Source of the DNA: Diabrotica undecimpunctata
Taxonomy: Eukaryota; Arthropoda; Insecta; Coleoptera; Chrysomelidae
Direction of reading: 5' to 3'
DNA: 64,000 nucleotides
Assembly: GCF_040954645.1 (NCBI RefSeq)
Contig: NC_092809.1
Span: 130,003,914-130,067,913, forward strand
In this document: in pieces, positions 1 through 13,659 of the stretch
How the letters are laid out: each line of letters begins with the position of its first letter
Position numbering within the stretch: the stretch's first letter is position 1
Translations under genes and position numbers: made by a program
The notes under the pieces: generated by a model
Database searches by the model: none
Told to the model about the DNA's origin: nothing
What the model saw: the letters and a program-made list of their open reading frames with translations, nothing else

Positions 1-656
1 GATGTCATTTTATTGAAAATTAAGGCCCAAAGAAAATTTGTACAAAAGTTTTTAGTTATTTTTGTTTAAAACTTTTTATTTTCCATTTTACGATAAAAAG
101 TTATACAAATTAAGTTATAGATGATTTAATTTCCTATAAATAATGTCTTATACATGTTCTGTAGGGATGATAGTTTACGGGATACTGCGCGAATACGCTT
201 TGCTCCCCTTTTTCCAAGATTGAGGTCAGGGGACAAGGGTGATGACCCCACAAACTTAAACTTAAACTTCTACTTACTCCCCCAACACATCAAAAAAATA
301 AATTTTTAAATTAAGTTTACATTAATATGTTATACTTATATAACTTTATTTATTAATAATATTCTATTGTATTTATCTATGCAAAAATATTTTTTTGCAA
401 ACTACTTTTTCATTTTTTTTGTAAGGAGATTAAAATAATATTTTGCAAATTACGGGTAGATGGTCTGTTCAATTGTCGGTTGAAGAAAAATCTCTATAAT
501 TTGTGATGATTTGAATAAATAATTATTCTAATTGTGTCGTAATATAATAATGTTTAATTACTTTTAGATTTACTTGTCCATATGTTAGTAAATCGTTCAG
601 TAGTGTAATTTGTGACAAGGACGACAATAGAATTTAAAGAATTTAAATAATAAGAG
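1..656. other. AT-rich sequence without a recognisable gene
   Basis: No reading frame of interest on either strand and no recognisable transposon end. A slightly less AT-rich patch around 180-290 has no identifiable coding content. I see nothing further to annotate here. Confidence 0.5.
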
Positions 657-679
657 ATGTTAATAAAGCACATACATTG

Positions 680-683
<4 letters not shown>

Positions 684-768
<85 letters not shown>
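684..768. repeat. (TA)n microsatellite
   Basis: An uninterrupted AT dinucleotide tract of about 85 bp. It creates an artificial Ile/Tyr repeat reading frame from 657 onwards, which is not a gene. It is the first of three long TA tracts in the first 1.5 kb. Confidence 0.95.
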
Positions 769-771
<3 letters not shown>

Positions 772-959
772 ATAGTAAGGTAAATACAGACCTTCACAGT
801 CCTGACAAAATTCTATTGAACATTTATGAGATAATCATTATCGTCGATAATGAATGGTCAAGGCGACGAATAGTCAGAAATACGTATATACGGTTGCCTT
901 CCATCTTATACACATATTTTTTTTCCTTTGTTGCTAGCTATGCCGATAAAATAACTTTA

Positions 960-961
<2 letters not shown>

Positions 962-1021
<60 letters not shown>
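962..1021. repeat. (TA)n microsatellite
   Basis: A pure AT dinucleotide tract of about 60 bp, directly next to the repeat unit at 1022-1389. The 190 bp between this tract and the previous one shows no gene. Confidence 0.95.
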
Positions 1022-3090
<2,069 letters not shown>

Positions 3091-3570
3091 TATATATTAT
3101 ATATATCCAAAGCCAAGATTAATACTATTAATAGAACCAATATTAAACTCAACAGGCTTCCAGGTTGAACCGCGCCGACTATCACTGCGCCGAACTCTAG
3201 AAATCGTCTCTGATGTCTTCTTCAGGGTTTCCGAGGTCTCAGTCTCCCGACTGACGATAAATATATGTCTATATATATTTATATATATAAAGATATAAAG
3301 TATATACGGACCCGAGAACTGGAAACGGCAAGAAGACAGATCTAAATTTGAAAACAATGAAATACCCGGTCCACGTGGACCATGAGAGACATGGGAGCCA
3401 AAATATGGAATATTGAGACAGGTAAAGACTCTAAAAAGAAAATATAAAAACAGAATTCTTGATTGAAGAATCTGCGTAATGCTATCTGCGTCAGTATGAA
3501 TGCTTAAGCAATTGACTGATTTGTTTAGGGTACTTACAAATAGAACTATACACTATAAACCAGCATTATA
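3091..3570. other. Spacer between two DNA transposons
   Basis: Contains a short TA-rich stretch near the Tc1 insertion and a less AT-rich minus-strand stretch (about 3150-3250) with an open frame of 86 codons at 3097-3357. I do not recognise that frame as any family, and the rest is unstructured. Confidence 0.4.
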
Positions 3571-5438
3571 CAGTGTGTCCGTAAAGTATGGAATAAATTC
3601 GATATTTCCTAAATGAAAAGCCTTTAAAAAAAATCTAAAACACATCGAATTTAATATTCCACATTTTACAATAAAATTTCATTATACAAGGTGATACACA
3701 TTACAGTGATGACTTCATCGGCTCTTTTTTTAAATGTAACACCCTGTATTTTAGGACATTTTTAGATCGATAAAAATAAGGTGATTCCAAAAAAGTATAA
3801 TGCTTGGGGTCTAACGGATATAATTTGAAATATATGCGCTTAGAAAACTAATTTTTATTGATTTATAATATTAATAAATTATAAATAAATTATAATAAAT
3901 AACATGAAAGTAATCCAGTAATTAATACATGACTTAATCGTAAATGTTCGAATTGTAGCTCTTGTTGTATTTGACAGTAACCCAAAAGTTGTACAAATTC
4001 TTGTAGAACCTTGTTTATGCTTTCTTGAGAAATATTGTTTATTTCTTTACGAATTCTTGTCTTTAAGTGTCCAATATTTGCAGGTTTCGTTTTATAAACA
4101 ACATTCTTTAAATGACCCCACATAAAGTAATCCAAAGGATTGAGGTCTGGCTACCTCGTTGGCCATTCAATATGTCCACGTCTTCCAATCCACCTGTTTG
4201 AAAAAATTTCGTTTAGGTACCTTCGAACATCTAAAGCATAATGCGGAGGCACACCATCCTGTTGAAACCATAAATTTTTATCAAAACCTCCAAGATTAAT
4301 TGTACTGGGGAATAAATTAACTAAAGTAGGTACGAGATACCCACTTAAAAACTGAAGGTATGCTGGCCCGTTTAAATTACCTTCGAAATAGTAGGGTCCA
4401 ATGATTTTATTTCTTACAATGCCAGCCCATACGTTTACCTTTTGCGGGTATTGTGTATGATATTCCCGCATCCAGATGGAGTTTTCTATTTCCCAGTATC
4501 TACAATTCTGACGGTTGACCTCGCCATTTAATTTCAATGTAGCCTCATCAGAAAAAATAATATTTTGACCAAGAGAGGGTTTCGGTGGCTGTTATCCATC
4601 ATTATTTCGCAAAATTGTATTCTTTTATCTGAATCATCCTCGTTTAATTCCTGTACAACTGTGCATTTTACTTACTTTACTTACTTTTACGTACTTTGTG
4701 TACATTTGTTTTGCAAACATCGAGATCATTACTAACCTTACGAACAGAAGTGAGCGCATCTTCTTCAAAAACAAGTAGAACATCTAATATTGTAACATAA
4801 TTTACAGAGGGATGATTTGCGTGCATTTTCAACCGTACCAGTTTCTCGAAATTTCTTTTCAATCTTACTTACTGTTGACTGCGTGATGGGTATTTCTGGA
4901 TATTTATCATCAAATAAATTACATACTTCCATCTGAGTTCGCGATTTGTCTCCATACTCAATTATCATGAGTATTTCAATTCTTTGCTTTACACTCAAAT
5001 TCATTTCTACTTAAAATTAATTCTAATCAATAATACAGAACATTCAAGACTTAACACAATTATTGTACTACTTAATTGTTATTGAACGTTACTAAAAATA
5101 GTTACAGTTTACCAAAAACTAGAAGTAGGCTACTTTTTGCAATTGTTAATAAATAATTAATTTTCTAAGCGCATAATTTTCAAATTATATCCATTAGACC
5201 CGAGCCTTTTTTAAAATCAGCTCATTTTTTATCGATCTAAAAATGTCATAAAATACAGGGTGTTACATTTAAAAAAGAGCCAATGACGTCATCACTGTAA
5301 TGTGTATCACCTTGTATAATGAAATTTTATTGTAAAATGTAGAACATTAAATTTAAAAATCGACGTGTTTTAGATTTTTTTAAAAAGGCTTTTCATTTAG
5401 GAAATATCGAATTTATTCCATACTTTACGGACACACTG
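3571..5438 (-). mobile_element. Mariner-like (DD41D) transposon with very long TIRs
   Basis: A 1868-bp element flanked by TA (3569-3570 and 5439-5440). The ends read inwards as CAGTGTGTCCGTAAAGTATG on both sides, and similarity continues with small indels for about 285 bp (3571-3855 versus 5155-5438). That is far longer than the roughly 30-bp TIRs usual for mariner. Inside are a minus-strand transposase with one stop codon in its catalytic region and frameshifts in its N-terminal half. The long near-identical ends suggest recent mobility or gene conversion. Confidence 0.88.
3890..5004 (-). pseudogene. Mariner-like DD41D transposase, interrupted
   Basis: The N-terminus at 5004 starts MNLSVKQRIEILMIIEYGDK, a helix-turn-helix type DNA-binding region. 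A frameshift moves the frame at about 4860-4765, and another lies before about 4560. The catalytic half is in one frame: first Asp in IIFSDEATLK (about 4555), second Asp in FQQDGVPPH, third Asp in NPLDYFMW. Counting gives 41 residues between the second and third Asp, hence DD41D. An in-frame TAG at about 4153-4151 replaces the serine of the expected R-S-PDLNP motif. The ends are intact but the gene is dead without a few corrections. Confidence 0.85.
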
Positions 5439-5507
5439 TATGTGCGATGCCTAACTTTAGCCAATGTAAGTGATCATAACCTAGTTCTGTATAAAATAAA
5501 TATAAGA

Positions 5508-5645
5508 TCTTGTTCTGAAGCTATTTTCTTGTGGCACCTTAACGCAATTACCATTTTTATTGGAAATAAGCCACAATTTAAGTTTAAAATCAGGATATTG
5601 ACGTCACAATTTTCACTTCGGAAATCGTGTTCAAAATACAAAACA
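5508..5645 (-). repeat. Hairpin repeat family HR, copy 1
   Basis: One of at least five dispersed copies (also 14930-15090, 19822-19965, 28045-28190, 29063-29197). All share a hairpin of the type GATTTCC-GAAGT-GGAAATC followed by GAAACGTCAAT, and most carry a distal block close to CACAAGAAAATAGCTTCAG. This copy is diverged in the hairpin. No protein is encoded. The function is unknown, and see the findings for a possible hammerhead-related origin. Confidence 0.75.
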
Positions 5646-6234
5646 TTAATAAATAAAAAAAAAAATTGTTTTTTGTTACTTGGTGAAAAATTCTTCTAAT
5701 AGTTTAATTTTATCTGACTCATTCATATTATAATACGAATATAATGGTGAAAAACAATATCAAAACAAACTACCAACAAACGAAAATAAAATTCGGATGC
5801 ATTGTGAGCAAAGAACGCAAATGGACGATCTGATTAATACAAACCATATTATCAAAGATGAGCGGATAGCATACCCTCAAACATCTAAAAGCTCCGGTTA
5901 AAGATGGAATAGTAGACTTGCTTATAAAATATAGTCGACCACAGCTAATGTAATAGTTAAAAATAATATTTAATAAAGTCACAAAATTAGGACGAATGCC
6001 TAAAGAATGAAGACTAGTATTACGATCTCAATAAGAAAGACGACAAAAACAACACCACACGACAAAGGGCGACAAAACTAGGTGAAAGATACAAATATTG
6101 TGGTATGTAAAGAAAAATAATAGTAGGAATAGAATTGGTATAATTACTGATACAGAAATAAAAGATAACGTTGGTAGTAGAAATTGTAAGAAGTGATAGA
6201 ATAATGACAATGTTTATACTTGATAAAGAAGCGT
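5646..6234. other. No gene recognised
   Basis: AT-rich sequence with only short spurious frames. The purine-rich 3' part leads into the LINE-A fragment at 6235 and may be heavily decayed 5' sequence of that element, but I cannot support this. Confidence 0.4.
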
Positions 6235-6877
6235 TGCATGTTTTGTTTGTGTGTGCTCCCCAAATCGGTCTGGGTGAGAATGAAAAAAAAGAATGATCAA
6301 ATCAAAGGCCTACAACCTAGAGGTGATTTAAATGCACAAGTGGAGCAATTCAAGAGGGGATATGAAGGAATACACGGAGGACCTGACAAAGGCTTTCGAT
6401 CGCATCCAAGTCGAACACGTCTTACACCTACTGTAGAAAAAAAACATACCAATTAATATTATACAAACTATCAAAAACATCTACTTCCATCTTCCATAAT
6501 CTAATACAGGCAAAGATAAATGGAAAACTAATACAATGTATACCGGTACAAAGCGGAGATACACAGGGTGACTCATTAAGCTCACTTTTCTTTAATATAA
6601 TAATGGACCAAATAATTACGTAAAGGTCATGGTTACAGAATGGAGAACAATGAAATCCAAATAATATGGTATGCAAATGACGCCGCGTTAATCGCCGAGA
6701 CAGAAGACGAGCTCCAAAAATTAAAACACATCTTCAATATAACAACCAAGAAATACAATATGATAATATCAGCAGAAAATACCAAATGTATGACAACATC
6801 TAAATACGATGTAAAATCGAAATTTATGGGAAAATAATCAAGTATGAAGCAAGTTTTAGATATCTGGGAATAGATAT
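6235..6877 (+). pseudogene. LINE-A endonuclease/RT fragment
   Basis: A plus-strand relic of a non-LTR retrotransposon. A fragment of the endonuclease (APE-like) with RGDLNAQVEQFKRGYEG runs almost directly into RT sequence, DLTKAFDRIQ (about 6382-6411, catalytic Asp of RT motif A). It continues with QSGDTQGDSLSSL (RT motif B region) and YANDAALIAETEDEL (6670s; motif C, where YADD has become YAND). The end of the endonuclease and the start of the RT are missing, so the copy has an internal deletion as well as stops. The loss of the second catalytic Asp at YADD alone would kill the enzyme. It is the same family as 29650-30420, 38972-39377 and 55525-58600. Confidence 0.8.
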
Positions 6878-7193
6878 GTCTAACTTTCTTGGACAGAGCA
6901 CTTGACCAACAACGAGGTGCGAAGAAGAATGGGTACTGAGAGAAAATTCCTAAATATTGTAAAAAACAGAAAAACGAGTTATCTAGGACATATTTACAGA
7001 GGAGAAAAATACAACTTCCTACGACTTATAATGGAAAGAAAAGTGGAAGGAAGAAGAAAATGCTCCTGGTTGAAGAATGTAAGAGACTGGACAGGCATGG
7101 ACACAAATTCGATATTAAGAACAGCTCAAGATAGAGAGCAATTTGCTGTAGTTATAGCCAACCTTCAGTAATGGAGAAGGTACCTTAAGAAGA
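6878..7193 (+). mobile_element. LINE-B 3' fragment nested in LINE-A
   Basis: Encodes the C-terminal part of a different non-LTR protein (6902-7171), with KTSYLGHIYRGEKYNFLRL and a conserved RTAQDREQFAVVIANLQ end. It finishes in a short AAG-rich tail. The surrounding LINE-A sequence breaks after AGATAT (6872-6877) and resumes at AGATAT (7194-7199), consistent with insertion of this piece into LINE-A with a short target duplication. 41609-42618 and 63130-63660 are relatives. Confidence 0.7.
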
Positions 7194-7558
7194 AGATATA
7201 ACTAGTTACGGAGTTGTTGAAGAAGAAGTACGACAACAAAGCTTAAAAGCAAGTAAAGCGGCGAGATCTCTTAATGGCAAATCTGGAAGAACAAACACGT
7301 CTAACAACAACACATCTAAAACGAGACGACTACTAGACACAACAGAGATGAAAATACTTCGACGAATATCTGGGAAAAGTCTGTTGAAAGTAGAATGGCA
7401 TAGGATAGGATAGATAGCACGAGATAAGTCACCAAATTGACGAAGAAGTATTGGCAGACCAAGAAAAAGATGGTGCGATAATTTAAACAATTTAGGAGCC
7501 TAATATTGAAGTAGAAACAGGATTTATACCTACATATAAGAAGGAAGAAGAAGAAGAC
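7194..7558 (+). pseudogene. LINE-A C-terminal end and (AAG)n tail
   Basis: Continues the interrupted LINE-A copy. The plus strand encodes a decayed version of RRLLDTTEMKILRRISGKSL and then SIGRPRKRWCDNL, the signature found also at 39200 and 55600. It ends with a GAAGAAGAAGAAG tail at 7541-7557, the usual 3' terminus of this family here. Confidence 0.75.
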
Positions 7559-8879
7559 ATGAAGGACTATGCTTTGGAACTAGAAATGAAACTAGAGATA
7601 ATTTGAAGAACTCTAGAATGGATCAGAAGACAAACGTTTATATGTATATCGAAATAAGCTCCATAAACTTTTTTTTGTATGTATGAGTTTCTTAAATAAA
7701 AGTACATATTATTATTAAGTGTACAATATAAAACCATTTCTTGCCAATTTTCTATTACTGTAATTAATGAAACGCCTATGATATACTTTTCTGGGAAATT
7801 ATTTCTATCTCCAACCGCAGATCAAAGAACATCTGTTCGGATTCTCTTTGTTCGTAAAAATAACCTCTAATAACTTTGTTACTAGGTCCGCTTTAGTACA
7901 AACTAAGCTCATCGATAAAAAAAGCCCACAAAAAAATAAACTCTATGACGTAAACAGTAATTATTCTAGAATATTAATTTGTAGTTCTAAAAAAATCATT
8001 ATGTTCTCAAACTAAAATTGACATGGATGAGATTAAGTGTGATTTTTTCTACACCCACCATGGGATCTTTACACCATAGGTAACTCCGTCAAGCAGTCTC
8101 GTTATGAATGAATTTTTTTGGCAATTTGCGAACAATGTTGCCAAGTATATCGAGCCGTAAAATATTTCGAAATATTTTTTGCTTTATTTGCTTTACTTTG
8201 AAATAAAAAAAAAAACGAGAATGGTGGAGAACAATGGTCCGTTTAAAAATTAGTGATAGCATAGTTTTAATGACACAGATGATAATCGCCAACGGAGTGT
8301 CATTAATACACGAATAAAGTTATTCGAAATTTTCTTGTCTATAATTTTGGAGCAATTGTAATAAACCATTAATGGGCATGCATAATGTATTCAGCTATAT
8401 TCTGCCCTCTAAAGCTTGATAGCACAGCACCTCAATATAAATTAAAAAATGTGGCTGAAACACTAGACGGCCATTCAAAAAATTAAAGCGACTCTAAGTA
8501 AGCATTTCTTTAGTAGAAATGTCTCTTTCCTCGTTATCTTCCGTTGTATCTTCCCTGTATTACGAGATTCGCATAGCTGCCATATATGGTTAACATAAAA
8601 CAAAAACCAAGGATTTGCCGATTTAGTACCGGGGATTTGAGTATAAAATAAAATTTTATATGTCTTAGGGCATAATTTCGTGATTGTGACGTCGATGCAA
8701 CTACTTCTCGACATAATCGGCATGTCATAAGAATAAATCGGCGAAATATGCATACAACTATGAACTCTGAGATGCCTTAAAAAATACCCACAGCATTGCT
8801 ACATGTGACCAAACTTTGACGAATAGATATCATGAAGCTGACCTGTACGCCAGACGTCCATTGAGGTAGGCCCAACAAC
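7559..8879. other. No gene recognised
   Basis: AT-rich sequence with scattered short frames on both strands (for example 8089-8292 and 8475-8753, minus) that resemble no family I know. The last 100 bp may hold the decayed 5' part of the Tc1 relic that starts at about 8880. Confidence 0.4.
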
Positions 8880-9412
8880 ATGGTAGTTAGGACTTACAAG
8901 AATGGGGTGCTGTGTTTTTGTCTCCTCTCTACCCTGATTCAAGAGTGCGAGTTTGGAGAGAACTTGGTCGACAAGAGAGACAGAAGCATATACAGGGTGT
9001 TTGTCCATATAGTGGTCAACAAGTTAAGCTGTGGGCTGGAACAACTTTTCATCATCGAACTGTTCCGGTTTTTGTGAAAGTCACTTTGAACCAATATTGA
9101 TCGTATCTTAGAACCTGTTGTCCTTTCATTTGCCACTGCTGCAGGTCCTGATTTGCGCTACTTGTAGGATAATGCGAGGCCACATACCGCAACAATAGTA
9201 AGATATTGGTTTTATAATGAGGATATTACACTTTTACCGTGGCCAGCACAATTGCCAGACCTTAATCACATCGAGCATGTATGAGATATGCTCCAACGAC
9301 CGATTAATCCTCATCTGCACATTGTTCATACTAGATACGGTCTTCAGTCATTGTGCATACTACGGTGTCAAGCTGTAATTAGTGCTGATGAAAAAAAGAC
9401 TTAGATTATTTA
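8880..9412 (+). pseudogene. Tc1-like transposase relic
   Basis: Plus strand. The frame at 8912-9100 has RVRVWRELG and QQVKLWAGTTFHHRTVPV, equivalent to the central Tc1 region. After a frame change there follow DNARPHTATIVRYWF and LPWPAQLPDLNHIEHV, the second Asp and the catalytic Glu of a DD34E transposase, with a stop just after (a TGA where W is expected). Ends and TIRs are not recognisable. It is an old copy, unrelated in sequence to the Tc1 elements at 1489 and 32388. Confidence 0.75.
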
Positions 9413-11130
9413 ACAAATTTGTTGTTTTATTTTGTTGTTTTGTATTAATTTTTATGGTAAAATTTGTCATTAAATTAGTGCAATTCTTAACTTTTAAGTA
9501 ACCTTAACTAAGTCTTATATGTCTTAAGTTGTAGCATATTGAATTTCTTGAATTTAAAACTTATTACTAGCCTGTATTTTCAATTAACAATATCTATAGG
9601 TTATTAACTGTTATCGTTTCTAGTACGTATAAGTGTTTGTACTTAAAAGACGATTTTAGTGATGAATTATGTTTAGGGTTAGGGTATTTTATAAACGAAT
9701 ACATTTTCTTTTAAACCACTTCATTCAAGTATTAATCTCACATAATCTCTCTTAAAATTTGATTGGTGTTTGGCTTATAATTAAATTAAAGTGTAAATAT
9801 TTTCTCAATGGAACAAATATTTTGTACCAAACTACACTTCCCTTCTCCAAAATTAATTAGCTCAGAGCCAAAATCCAATTTTAGTCCTTAATTGTCAGTT
9901 GTTATTGGTATATCAATATGCATTCAGACGTGTATATTTGTAGTTAATTTATGATTGAGAGACTTACAATTTTGTGGTAAGTTGTGCAGTATTGGTTTTT
10001 AATTAATTGCTATATTATGAGATTCTTTTTTTTTCGTATATTTATAGACTCAGACTTGCAATTTAATTTTTGCTGCTAGCATTCACATACATCCCCTTTT
10101 ATTAATGTCGAGGCAATCGTCTTTATCAAAATTTTTGCCAAAGAAGGCAAATATATCGTTTTTTTTACATCTAAAGCGCCACCTGTTTTCAGTGGTTTAA
10201 TGTTCCTTTCAGAGGCCAGTGACTTTGTTATAACGTAAGTGCCATAGAAAATTTTTTGTTGTTTTTGTGTACGGTTGACCTATTTTATTTTACTGAACTT
10301 TTTTTAAAGAATTTAAATTTTTATAAACTATTTTCATGAATAATTAATTAAGTATAGGAATTATGGAAATTCCTGTTTTTTGTAAAGTTAATTTTAGTAT
10401 AAACAAAACAATGGCCAATGAGATTCGTCCAGATTGCAGTCAAATACTCTTTTGATTATAAATTTATTGTTGAGATATTAAAGTTTTGATATAAGTAATT
10501 TTCGTATTGAGTTTATTATTTAAACTATATAAATGACTGATAAGATTATTGATGACAATATGTGTCTTCATCTGTTTTTTAATAATATGTATTTGTTAAT
10601 AAAATTTTGAGTATTAATAAACAATGTTTCGAGGTTTATTATTTTATTTTTGTAGAGACCTAATTATCTTTTTTAAAAGTATATTATTGAATATGTAACC
10701 TTTTTTACAGCTTATGGGTAAATATGTCGATTTTCATGAATTTTGTTGATAATTTGCGGATATGTTTTCTGACGTGTATTTTTAGTTTTTTTGAGAAAAA
10801 TGTTTGTTTAGTTTACTTAATCTTGAGTTTCTTCATGAGTTTCGGGTTAAAACTCGTTGGCGCTCATTTTGTTTTACAATTTAGTTGTATTCCGTATTTC
10901 TTGTTTTTCTTTGTCAAACTGTTATATTTTGTTGTCTAATTAGTATCTAAAGTTTATCTATATATCTTTAATCTGTACTTTTTCTATTATTTATATCCTT
11001 ACCCACCACCAATGAAGCTCGCTGACTTGAGCAACGTTGTCTTCATTAAGTATTGTGAACGAGAAGCTTTTTATTATCTGCTTTTGTTAGCTTTTTCGCC
11101 ACAAAGTTAAAAAATTTAAAGCATATTATT
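9413..11130. other. Long gene-free AT-rich stretch
   Basis: About 1.7 kb without coding signal or clear transposon ends. The 71-codon plus frame at 10724-10939 is Phe/Leu/Val-rich because of T-rich DNA and is not convincing. This stretch also forms the left flank of the precisely dated LINE insertion at 11144. Confidence 0.45.
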
Positions 11131-11143
11131 AAAGATTGCATAC

Positions 11144-11572
11144 TTCTTCTTCTTCTTCTAATGGCGCTACAACCCTTTGTGAGTCTTGGCCTGCTTAACA
11201 ATGTTCTTCCATTCTGCCCTGTCGGATACTTTCCTTCGCCACTGCCTGATGTTCATGGTTTTAAGATCCCTCTCTACTTCGTCTATCCATCTTTTACGGG
11301 GCCTTCCTCTTGTTCTGTTTCCTTGGGGCTTCCATCTCTGGACTACTTTTACAGCTCGATTATCTGGCATTCTTTCTAGGTGACCAAGCCAGTTTAGTCT
11401 TTGTGACTTTACAAATCTGACAATATCTGCGCTCTGCATTAGTTCATCCAGCTCGTGATTCATTTTAATTCTCCACGAACCATCGCTGCATTGGGTTGGT
11501 CCAAATATCTTCCTTAGTATTTTTCTTAGTATTTCTCAACTGAGAATATTTGAACGCAAAATACTAAGGAAG
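11144..11572 (-). mobile_element. LINE-C, 5'-truncated insertion with 13-bp TSD
   Basis: A 429-bp insertion flanked by a perfect 13-bp duplication, AAAGATTGCATAC, at 11131-11143 and 11573-11585. The 3' end (low coordinate) is an AAG-repeat tail and the 5' end is truncated. The last 64 bp at the 5' end form a fold-back: 11509-11523 is an exact inverted copy of 11558-11572, which abuts the duplication. These are direct signs of target-primed reverse transcription with template switching at the 5' end. Confidence 0.9.
11167..11463 (-). pseudogene. LINE-C C-terminal coding region
   Basis: A 98-codon open frame within the truncated LINE. It matches the region downstream of the RT domain in many insect non-LTR elements: RLNWLGHLERMPDNRAVKV, then GRPRKRWIDEVERDL, then WKNIVKQAKTHKGL at the C-terminus. 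The N-terminal RT and endonuclease are absent because of 5' truncation, so it cannot be functional. A second fragment of the same family, on the other strand, is at 29476-29595. Confidence 0.8.
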
Positions 11573-11585
11573 AAAGATTGCATAC

Positions 11586-12722
11586 AGTATTCCTAAAAAG
11601 AATGGGAAAAGAATTTACTGTATCCGTTGAAAATTCAACAGAAATCAGCAGTAAAATAGAGATACAGCAAATTTCTAGGATAGTAACTATATCCCCATAA
11701 AGACGTTCACATATTTTAGTATCAAAGAATTATGAAAATTATCTAAAAATGACAAATCTGACAACTAAGCGGAAAATGTCGCAAGTGCGATAATTATATT
11801 TATTATTCCATGTGGTTGCGAAGGTGAAAATAGACATGCCCTAGGTGGCCAAAGTATTAGTTCCTGGAATCGGCGTGTCTAAATGTATAATTTGCAACAA
11901 TTTGAGCTCCGGCCAAAAGTGAAGAATTTCTCAATTTAAATGCCAGATGTCAAGGATTTCTCAAAACAAGTGCCAAATAATGATGTAAATGTTAAACAGA
12001 TGGTAAACAATTTGATTTTATGGTCGTATTTACGGAAGCATAAAGCAGTTTTATCGATTATTTATAATATTCTAACACCCTTATTTATTTTACCAATGAT
12101 TTTTTTAAATTATATTAGAGGTTAGAAATGTCAATAAGTAAATATACTCATGAGTTACAAACATATTGAAATAATATTTTGATATCGATCAATTATATGC
12201 TTGCTTTTAACTATGAGTAGACTTTAAGTATTAGATATGACTTACAGTAGAATGATTTAAGTACATATATATAAAATATCGCTCCGGTAAAAAAAATCGA
12301 ATTATATTCTTACTAACCAGCATTTCCTTAGATCTTTTAAACACGTCGGAAGTACAGTTTGGATTTTTATTTCTCTTCTTCATTGCGCCTCTCTTTTGTC
12401 ATTTATACCATCTTATTCAGTCTTCAGTCCTTGATAATGGTCTTTTTTTTTATATATCCTGACGTTTCTGGTTTTTCATTCTAGATTACGCACTCTTGTA
12501 AGGCCTTTTCAATGATATAATACGTGTAGCGCGGTATCCTCGTCTTCTTGATAGAACTGACATAAATATTATTTTGTCTTACATGGCGCAGCTGGATGTT
12601 GATCTCAGCCAGCAGGCCAATTGATGATCTAACAGTATTTAAATATAAAAGTCTAGAAACGCCTAATCGTCTCAATAAATTTTTTTATTCAAACTACGGA
12701 CAACTAAATTTGAACATAATAA
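11586..12722. other. No gene recognised
   Basis: AT-rich flank of the LINE-C insertion. Short frames at 11940-12125 (plus) and 12481-12675 (minus) have no recognisable motif. The 12481-12722 part may be the decayed 3' end of LINE-D, since it lies directly downstream of its RT domain on the minus strand. Confidence 0.35.
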
Positions 12723-13640
12723 TTAAAAGTTTACTACATTGCTGCATTGAAATGCTTCTATCATCTCTCTTTCGCTTCTAGCTATGATATCAACATCATC
12801 TGCAAATGCCAATATTTGTACACTTTTTGTTATTATTGTTCCTCTGGTGTTTATTTTTGACTCTCTAATTATTTTCTCTAATGTGATGTTGAATAGAATA
12901 CAGGATAGGGCATCTCCCTGTCGTAGGCCCGTTCTCACATGGATTGTATCTGTTAGTGCGTTTTGAATTCGAATTTTGCTTTTTACTTTAAGTGTTTCTT
13001 TTACTATATTAATGAGTTGAGTTGGAATATTAATCTCTTTCAGTGCATGGATCAGAAATTCTCGATGGATGCTATCATAGGCACTCTCAAAATCAATGAA
13101 AAGATGATGTGTGTCTATATTAAATTCACCAGTCTTTTTCAAGATTTGCCTCAAGACGAAGATCTGATCTATTGTGGACTTCTGCCTGCAGAAACCACAT
13201 TGATATCACTTAACTATTTGTTCCGCATATGGTATCAATCGGTCATACACAATATTTGACAGTATTTTATATGCTACAGTTAGTAGCGTTATTGCCCGGT
13301 AGTTTTTACATTGAAGCTAATCTCCCTTTATGTAGTGGGATAATTACTCTGGTATTCCAGTCTTGTGGCAGTTGTTTATTATTCCATATGTTCACTATTA
13401 GTTCGTGTATCGCATTCAATAGGGAGTCTCCGCCTTCCTTTATTAATTCTGCGCTAATGTTGTCTAATCCAGGTGACTTGTTGTTTTTTAGTCTGGTAAC
13501 TGCTTTTTGAATATCAGCTACTGAAGGGGTTGGGTTGTTTCTCTGGTATCCGTTTGATCCAGTATAATTCCATCATATAGTGGATCTTTGTTTTTCTTAA
13601 ACTTTTCTTTGAAGAATTCAGTCCATCTTTGTAGTATTTC
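12723..13640 (-). pseudogene. LINE-D reverse transcriptase domain
   Basis: Minus strand. The RT fingers are seen in broken frames (13600-13160), with a K-NNKSPGLDNISAELIK motif and IVNIWNNKQLPQDWN. The palm is open at 13154-12723: HLFIDFESAYDSIHREFL (motif A), TGLRQGDALSCILFN (motif B) and AFADDVDIIA (motif C, FADD variant of YADD). All three catalytic aspartates are present, but several frameshifts lie upstream and the endonuclease is missing. It belongs to the same family as the element at 30619-31764. Confidence 0.82.
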
Positions 13641-13659
13641 ACTCTGTTTACTATATCTC

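Noticed and set aside
10724..10939. Hydrophobic 71-codon plus frame
   Set aside because: T-rich DNA gives Phe/Leu/Val runs; no neighbouring coding signal or family likeness.
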